Shown piece by piece: positions 31,670 to 36,112 of a DNA stretch of 36,112 nt. The DNA is from an uncultured Succinatimonas sp. (GTDB lineage: Bacteria; Pseudomonadota; Gammaproteobacteria; Enterobacterales; Succinivibrionaceae). The stretch covers positions 1 to 36,112 of the forward strand of contig NZ_CAJKVK010000010.1 in assembly GCF_905203285.1 (NCBI RefSeq). The letters run 5' to 3'. The notes beneath the pieces were generated by a model. It saw nothing but the letters and a program-made list of their open reading frames with translations. It searched no databases and was not told the DNA's origin. The number at the start of each line of letters is the position of its first letter. Position 1 is the stretch's first letter. The position numbers and the translations under genes are program-made.

Positions 31670-33172
31670 ATGCACAAAACGTTATTTAAAACTCTTGCTT
31701 TTGTAAGCGCTCTTGCCTGCAGTTTTTCAGGCTACGCCCAATCCTTTCATTTAGAAGACATTCAGGTACGATCGCAAGGCAGCGTCAATCCCGCAAAACT
31801 TAAAGATGTTCTTAAAAATTTTATCGGTAAAAACATAAGTGCCGAACTTTTACAGCAAATCATCAATGAAGTATCCGTCTATTATCGTGACAACGGCTAC
31901 CCGGGCTCTCTTGCCGTCATCCCCGAACAAACGATAAACCATGGAATATTAAATGTTGAAGTATTAACGCCGCACCTTAACCGCGTAATTATCAAAAACG
32001 ATCGCGACTACTTAAGAAAAGGAGCGGAAGAAAGGCTTTTTTATAGGCTTAAAAAGCTTGAAGATAATGCACTTAATCTTGATGATATCAGCTCGTATCT
32101 GTTAAAGCTCTCAGATTTAGGAAGCTTTAACCTTAAAGCCGAATTCAACACCGATAATGAAAATTATCTTGATAATCTGCATATAAACGTTCAGCCTAAA
32201 AACAAAATAGATTTTCTTGCCTTTTCGGATAATCACGGAACGAACGCTTCAGGCAAATATCGTTTAGGCGGTGTGATAAAAGTAAACAGTCTTACAGCAA
32301 ATGCCGATAATCTGTCCTTGTTTTACGCCCGATCTTCCCAAAAACAGAATAACTACTCACTTACTTATGAATTTCCTTTAAACTCACATCCCACGGTTTT
32401 AGGCGTCAACGTATGCTTAAGCGATTATGAACTTGGAAAAGAATATGCAGCACTAGGAGCCAAGGGAACGGCACAAACATATGAGATGTACTTAAAGGAG
32501 CCCGTTTATAGAAGCAACAGCGCCAAAATCGATTTTCTTTTAGGAGCAAGATACCGCGATCTTAAAGACGAATTTACAAACTTCGATTTAAAGTTCAAAA
32601 AGCACTCTACCGCAGCTTACGGAACTCTTGCTTTTGAACATAAAGACGAACGCTTTTTCTTATCAGGATTTGCCAAAGCTACTTTAGGCCGCCTTTATGC
32701 CGATGACGATTACAACGTAATAAATGACGGATCTTTTGTCATCGGCAATTTCGGAATAAACGCCGGGTACAGATTCAATGAAGTTACAGCAGTGGAACTG
32801 CGCAACGAATTACAGCTGGCATCAACCGCGCTTGAAGGGTCGGAGCAATTCTCAGCAAGTGGAGCTAACGCGGTGTCAGCTTATGATCCGTCAACGGCAT
32901 CAGGTGACTTCGGCGCTTTATCTTCCCTATCACTTTCCGTTTCCCCTTTTAAAAGCCTAAATCTTTCCTTTAAGCCGCATTTTGACGCTGCCGTAGTCAA
33001 ATCCCGAAATTTTAAATATGTGGATATATACGGTGCCGGATTGTCTGCCGAGCTTAAATACCACGGTTTTTTCAGTTCATTGGATTTGTCGACCGTCATC
33101 GGCAACAAACCTTATAAAGACTGCGATGACAGTCAAATTTTCTTTCGCGTAGGTTATGACTTTTTTAACTAA
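31670..33172 (+). CDS. Two-partner secretion outer-membrane transporter (TpsB)
   Basis: The 500-residue Omp85-superfamily protein has a signal peptide (residues 1-24, GYAQ), two POTRA domains (about 26-100, FHLEDIQVRSQGSVN, and 100-180), and a 16-strand barrel to the C-terminal VGYDFFN. TpsB proteins thread their TpsA partner across the outer membrane. The conserved loop L6 segment is recognisable (SGANAVSAYDPSTASGDFG, about 397-415), but the usual VRGY/VRAY arginine is Ser403. It precedes the TpsA gene by 9 bases, with AAGGAG overlapping the stop, so the two are one operon. Confidence 0.9.
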   Translation: MHKTLFKTLAFVSALACSFSGYAQSFHLEDIQVRSQGSVNPAKLKDVLKNFIGKNISAELLQQIINEVSVYYRDNGYPGSLAVIPEQTINHGILNVEVLTPHLNRVIIKNDRDYLRKGAEERLFYRLKKLEDNALNLDDISSYLLKLSDLGSFNLKAEFNTDNENYLDNLHINVQPKNKIDFLAFSDNHGTNASGKYRLGGVIKVNSLTANADNLSLFYARSSQKQNNYSLTYEFPLNSHPTVLGVNVCLSDYELGKEYAALGAKGTAQTYEMYLKEPVYRSNSAKIDFLLGARYRDLKDEFTNFDLKFKKHSTAAYGTLAFEHKDERFFLSGFAKATLGRLYADDDYNVINDGSFVIGNFGINAGYRFNEVTAVELRNELQLASTALEGSEQFSASGANAVSAYDPSTASGDFGALSSLSLSVSPFKSLNLSFKPHFDAAVVKSRNFKYVDIYGAGLSAELKYHGFFSSLDLSTVIGNKPYKDCDDSQIFFRVGYDFFN

Positions 33173-33181
33173 GGAGCTTTC

Positions 33182-35386
33182 ATGAAAAATCTCAATAAAT
33201 TTATCTTAGCATTCTTGCTGATCCCGTCTTTTAGTTTTGCCGCAACCTTACCCCATGGCGGAGAATTTATTAAAGGAAACGGCTCAATTGCCAACCAAGG
33301 CAATACTCTTAATATTTCATCACAAGACTTAAACAACGTTATTAAATGGAACGGCTTTGATATCGGAAAAGACGGAAACGTAAATTTTGATAAAAACAAT
33401 TACCTTAATTTGGTAAAAAGCTCAAAAAGCACTTTGATAGAAGGAAATCTGTCAGGTGGCGGCAAAGTTTTTATCGTTAATCCTAACGGAGTGACTCTTG
33501 CCTCAGGATCAAACGTAGCCGTTCCCACGTTCGGTGTTTCAACGGCAAAATTCAATGACAAAATGATTGAAAACTTTACGCAAAACGGCGTCATTGAAAT
33601 AACCGGAAAAGGTATGGGTAAAGTTACCGCTCTTTCTACAATCAAAACCAACAACCTTATCATTGACGGCGGACAAATTATTATCAAAGCTGCCGAAGAC
33701 ATAAAAAATTTCGCAGGCAAACAGAGACTGCAGCACTTGGTAAACGGTAATGAAATCAAACTTAAAAGTTCAACCAAACGCATTGATATAGGAGCAAAAG
33801 CCAAACTTAATCTTGAAAAGGATTTTAATCTGTCTAAAGAGGAAGGTCTTATCGATCATTCTGGAGAAATAGCAATTTCAACAGCTGATGAATTTAAAAA
33901 AATCTTTGAGGATCTGAATGGTGATTATTGGTTAACTAATAATATTAAATTAGAAAATTTAGAATATCCAATTTCAGCAGCTAATCAATTTGAAGGTAAT
34001 TTAGATGGGGCTTTTAATAAACTTTCTTACAATATTAGTTACAACTATGATCAAAATTTATTTCAATATCCAAATCTTGGATTATTCGCAGAACTTGATA
34101 ATGCCACAGTCAAAAATTTAAAGATTAGCGACAGCTCAATCCATGTTTCAGGAAATAATATAAGTAAAAATATAGGAGCGCTTGCCGGAATAATAAATAA
34201 CAGCACCCTTGAAAACATTAGCGTTGAAAACTTTAAAGTAAGTTTTGAAAATCCTTCTTATTTAAACAATACGATAAATGTAGGAGCATTAGCAGGCAGT
34301 GCCGAGGGTAGCAACAAATTCACTAACATTATTTCTTCTTTTGCCAAAGATACAGAACTTCTTCTTAATAAAGAAAATCTTTATTTAGGCTCGGTTTTAG
34401 GAAGTGCATCAGGTTCAATTGAAACTTACGGACTAGTAAGCGGAAATTCATATAACAGTGATTTAAAAATCGCGGCTATAGGTAAAAATAACAGCGATAC
34501 TTCCATAGCATCAACAATTAGCGAAGGAATTAAAAACACAGAAGAAAAATCAACCGACAAAGATATTATGCTTGATGCTTTTGTAATTAATAAAGATAAA
34601 AGCTCAGCTGAACTTTCGGGATTTTTAACTCCTTATTTTGTTGAAGATTACGTTATTGAATATGACGGTAAAAATCATACCTATCAGGATTTGGCCAGCG
34701 CTCCCGGTTTTAATGCGGGAGACTATATAGAAGCCAATCATTCCAATATTAAAAATGTCGGTTCTTATGACATAGACTTAAGCGCTGATACGGATAAATT
34801 TTATTTTATAAGCGATAACGGACAAAAGAGTTTTGCAGCGACCGCTAAGGTAACGGTAACCCCTAAGGACTTAGGAGAAATAGTTATCAGCGATATCACT
34901 TTAGGGCAAGGCGCTGACTTTAATTTTTCACCTGGTGAAATAATCTCAAACCTGGATAAACTTCCTCTTTGTGAAGGTGACAGTATTGATGATTTAAATC
35001 TTGTCGTAAAGATAACCAAAAGTTCGGAAAAGCCTAATTTCTACTACATAACTTTAGAATCTAAAGAAGGCTCTTCTTCTAATTACACATATACGATAAA
35101 AGGCGGAACCTTAAGTACTGACTTTCCGATTACCGATCCTATAGATCCCGATATGAATATTGATCCTGATTTTTCCGTCGTGACGCAAACACCTTTGGAA
35201 CCTGCCAAAAGGCATCCGAATTTTAAAAAAGCACTTTCTGACAGCAGATGTGATTACTGCACCAAACGCGGAGAAATTTTTAAGAAAAATTTAAACAAAA
35301 AAGGGGAACTAAAATTCGATAATGCCGTCCAAGGATTGAATGTTGAGAAATCTAGAAAAGAGATTGCTGAATTTAAAGATTTTTAA
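33182..35386 (+). CDS. TpsA exoprotein, haemagglutinin-type adhesin
   Basis: The 734-residue secreted protein starts with a signal peptide (residues 1-20). The TPS domain (about 22-170) has GNGSIANQG and the NPNGV turn (100-104), recognised by TpsB. Then come GLUG-like repeats (about 295-385, IGALAG and VGALAG), two YDG/MBG-like beta modules (about 490-640), an acidic-proline stretch, and a C-terminal region with CDYC (C690, C693). A CxxC-like tail is known in HMW1-type adhesins that stay tied to the surface. No toxin or CdiA-type C-terminal domain is seen. From about residue 220 base composition is much more AT-rich than in the TPS domain. Confidence 0.85.
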   Translation: MKNLNKFILAFLLIPSFSFAATLPHGGEFIKGNGSIANQGNTLNISSQDLNNVIKWNGFDIGKDGNVNFDKNNYLNLVKSSKSTLIEGNLSGGGKVFIVNPNGVTLASGSNVAVPTFGVSTAKFNDKMIENFTQNGVIEITGKGMGKVTALSTIKTNNLIIDGGQIIIKAAEDIKNFAGKQRLQHLVNGNEIKLKSSTKRIDIGAKAKLNLEKDFNLSKEEGLIDHSGEIAISTADEFKKIFEDLNGDYWLTNNIKLENLEYPISAANQFEGNLDGAFNKLSYNISYNYDQNLFQYPNLGLFAELDNATVKNLKISDSSIHVSGNNISKNIGALAGIINNSTLENISVENFKVSFENPSYLNNTINVGALAGSAEGSNKFTNIISSFAKDTELLLNKENLYLGSVLGSASGSIETYGLVSGNSYNSDLKIAAIGKNNSDTSIASTISEGIKNTEEKSTDKDIMLDAFVINKDKSSAELSGFLTPYFVEDYVIEYDGKNHTYQDLASAPGFNAGDYIEANHSNIKNVGSYDIDLSADTDKFYFISDNGQKSFAATAKVTVTPKDLGEIVISDITLGQGADFNFSPGEIISNLDKLPLCEGDSIDDLNLVVKITKSSEKPNFYYITLESKEGSSSNYTYTIKGGTLSTDFPITDPIDPDMNIDPDFSVVTQTPLEPAKRHPNFKKALSDSRCDYCTKRGEIFKKNLNKKGELKFDNAVQGLNVEKSRKEIAEFKDF

Positions 35387-35440
35387 GCACGAGTTTCCCG
35401 GATTTTAAGACTTTTTCATTTTTACTTTCCCGATATGATT

Positions 35441-35470
35441 ACGGCAGGTTTTATGACCTGCCGTTTTTTT
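35441..35470 (+). terminator. Terminator after tpsA
   Basis: ACGGCAGGT (35441-35449) pairs perfectly with ACCTGCCGT (35456-35464) around a 6-base loop, ending in seven T. It lies between two convergent genes and ends against the stop codon of the NlpC gene. On the minus strand it lacks a good T-run. Confidence 0.9.
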
Positions 35471-36032
35471 ATCTTAAGGGACCTGCACAAGCTTTTAAAT
35501 AGCGTCTTTTATAATATGGATTCTCGGAAGAGGTTTCTTGAACACCGGTTTGTGCTGAATGGATAAAAGCAAAAGTTCCGGTTTTAGGATTTACTTTAGA
35601 AACGATGCCTACATGACCGATGCGCTGTGAAATACGCCGTCCGCTAAAGAATACCAAGTCACCTACTTTTAACTGTCTTTTATCTTTAATTCTGCGTGAA
35701 GAATCATATTGTGCGGCAGAAGTACGCGGTACTTTTACATTAAATTTCTTAAAGACATAAGTAACAAACCCCGAGCAGTCAAATCCGCGCGGAGTAGTAC
35801 CGCCCCAGCGATAAGGAACACCGATATAACGATATGCGGTACGCAATAATTCTTTTTCGCTTACCTTAAGCTTCCCGAATTTTTTATAGTGAGCATCCTG
35901 TCCTTTAGCGGCTTGCTGGATCTGATGCGTAGATTCATATCTGCCGACATTAGCGAAGACAGAATTAGTGCAGCCTGTGTGAAAAAGCAAAGCACAAACG
36001 GCAGCGATACAAATAATACGGGAAGACTTCAT
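35469..36032 (-). CDS. NlpC/P60 peptidoglycan endopeptidase, probable lipoprotein (MepS/Spr type)
   Basis: Such enzymes cut peptide cross-links in murein, often between D-Glu-type and diaminopimelate residues or at D-Ala-mDAP bonds. The 187-residue protein has an N-terminal signal with a possible lipid cysteine (Cys21 in FHTGC; His in the -3 place makes the box weak). The NlpC/P60 domain (about 60-187) has catalytic C86 (GFDCSGFV), H140 (IGHVGIV) and H158 (FIHSAQ). It is convergent with the TpsA gene and shares its terminator region. Whether it is MepS or another family member cannot be decided here. Confidence 0.9.
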   Translation of the reverse strand: MKSSRIICIAAVCALLFHTGCTNSVFANVGRYESTHQIQQAAKGQDAHYKKFGKLKVSEKELLRTAYRYIGVPYRWGGTTPRGFDCSGFVTYVFKKFNVKVPRTSAAQYDSSRRIKDKRQLKVGDLVFFSGRRISQRIGHVGIVSKVNPKTGTFAFIHSAQTGVQETSSENPYYKRRYLKACAGPLR

Positions 36033-36073
36033 AAGAAATTAGAATAAATAATAACAAGTTATATCTTTTATAT

Positions 36074-36101
36074 ATTATCCCGATTTTTATAATTTTTACA
36101 A
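36074..36101 (-). promoter_or_regulatory. Probable promoter of the NlpC/P60 gene
   Basis: On the minus strand TTGTAA (36101-36096) and GATAAT (36079-36074) are 16 bases apart, 42 bases before the start codon. Both differ from consensus at one position or two. Confidence 0.45.
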
Positions 36102-36112
36102 TCTTTTTTAAG

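Noticed and set aside
33182..35386. CdiA-type contact-dependent toxin
   Set aside because: The protein is only 734 residues and has no VENN-type motif, toxin tail or immunity gene downstream; a terminator and a convergent NlpC gene follow.

Overview
The window looks like chromosome of a gammaproteobacterium with a reduced, moderately AT-rich genome. I would guess an anaerobic gut or rumen lineage such as Succinivibrionaceae (Aeromonadales). That guess rests on gene order and protein style, not on any search. Supporting signs are str-operon genes of gammaproteobacterial type, zapG-degQ-degS order, the rcsF-trmO pair, and an mrcA / aroK-aroB-damX-rpe-gph block. The pil/hof genes and dam that sit inside this block in Escherichia coli are missing.

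Left part (1-7.2 kb): the minus-strand str operon reads rpsL-rpsG-fusA-tuf, with tuf cut by the window edge. Divergent from it is a plus-strand pair, a small CGGC-domain cysteine protein and an Ogt-type DNA alkyltransferase. Next comes an accessory island: a minus-strand DUF1778-like antitoxin / GNAT toxin pair, and directly upstream of it an IS605-type element. That element has an apparently intact TnpB (RuvC residues and zinc finger present) and a divergent, wrecked tnpA that I reconstructed from reading-frame fragments.

Middle part (7.3-20 kb): plus-strand zapG, degQ and degS (cell envelope growth and periplasmic protein quality control). Then a minus-strand polar amino-acid ABC binding protein and permease, without a local ATPase. 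Divergent from these is a complete five-gene peptide/nickel-type ABC importer (dppA-B-C-D-F like), with a MATE exporter translationally overlapping its last gene. Several strong inverted repeats lie in the control regions of these transporters.

Right part (20-36 kb): a long minus-strand run reads aroK, aroB, damX, rpe, gph, rcsF, trmO, a HAD-NUDIX fusion and a PHP phosphoesterase, mostly with overlapping or nearly touching ends. Divergent from it is mrcA (PBP1A), followed by a 47-residue arginine-rich small ORF and a strong terminator. Then comes a two-partner secretion locus: a TpsB transporter with a non-canonical VSAY in place of VRGY/VRAY, and a 734-residue TpsA with a signal peptide, TPS domain, AT-rich passenger and C-terminal CxxC. 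A convergent NlpC/P60 lipoprotein closes the window.

Most genes are ordinary housekeeping. The parts most worth attention are the TnpB relic abutting the toxin-antitoxin operon, the TPS locus, the HAD-NUDIX fusion, the small arginine-rich ORF after mrcA, and the DamX/RcsF variants.
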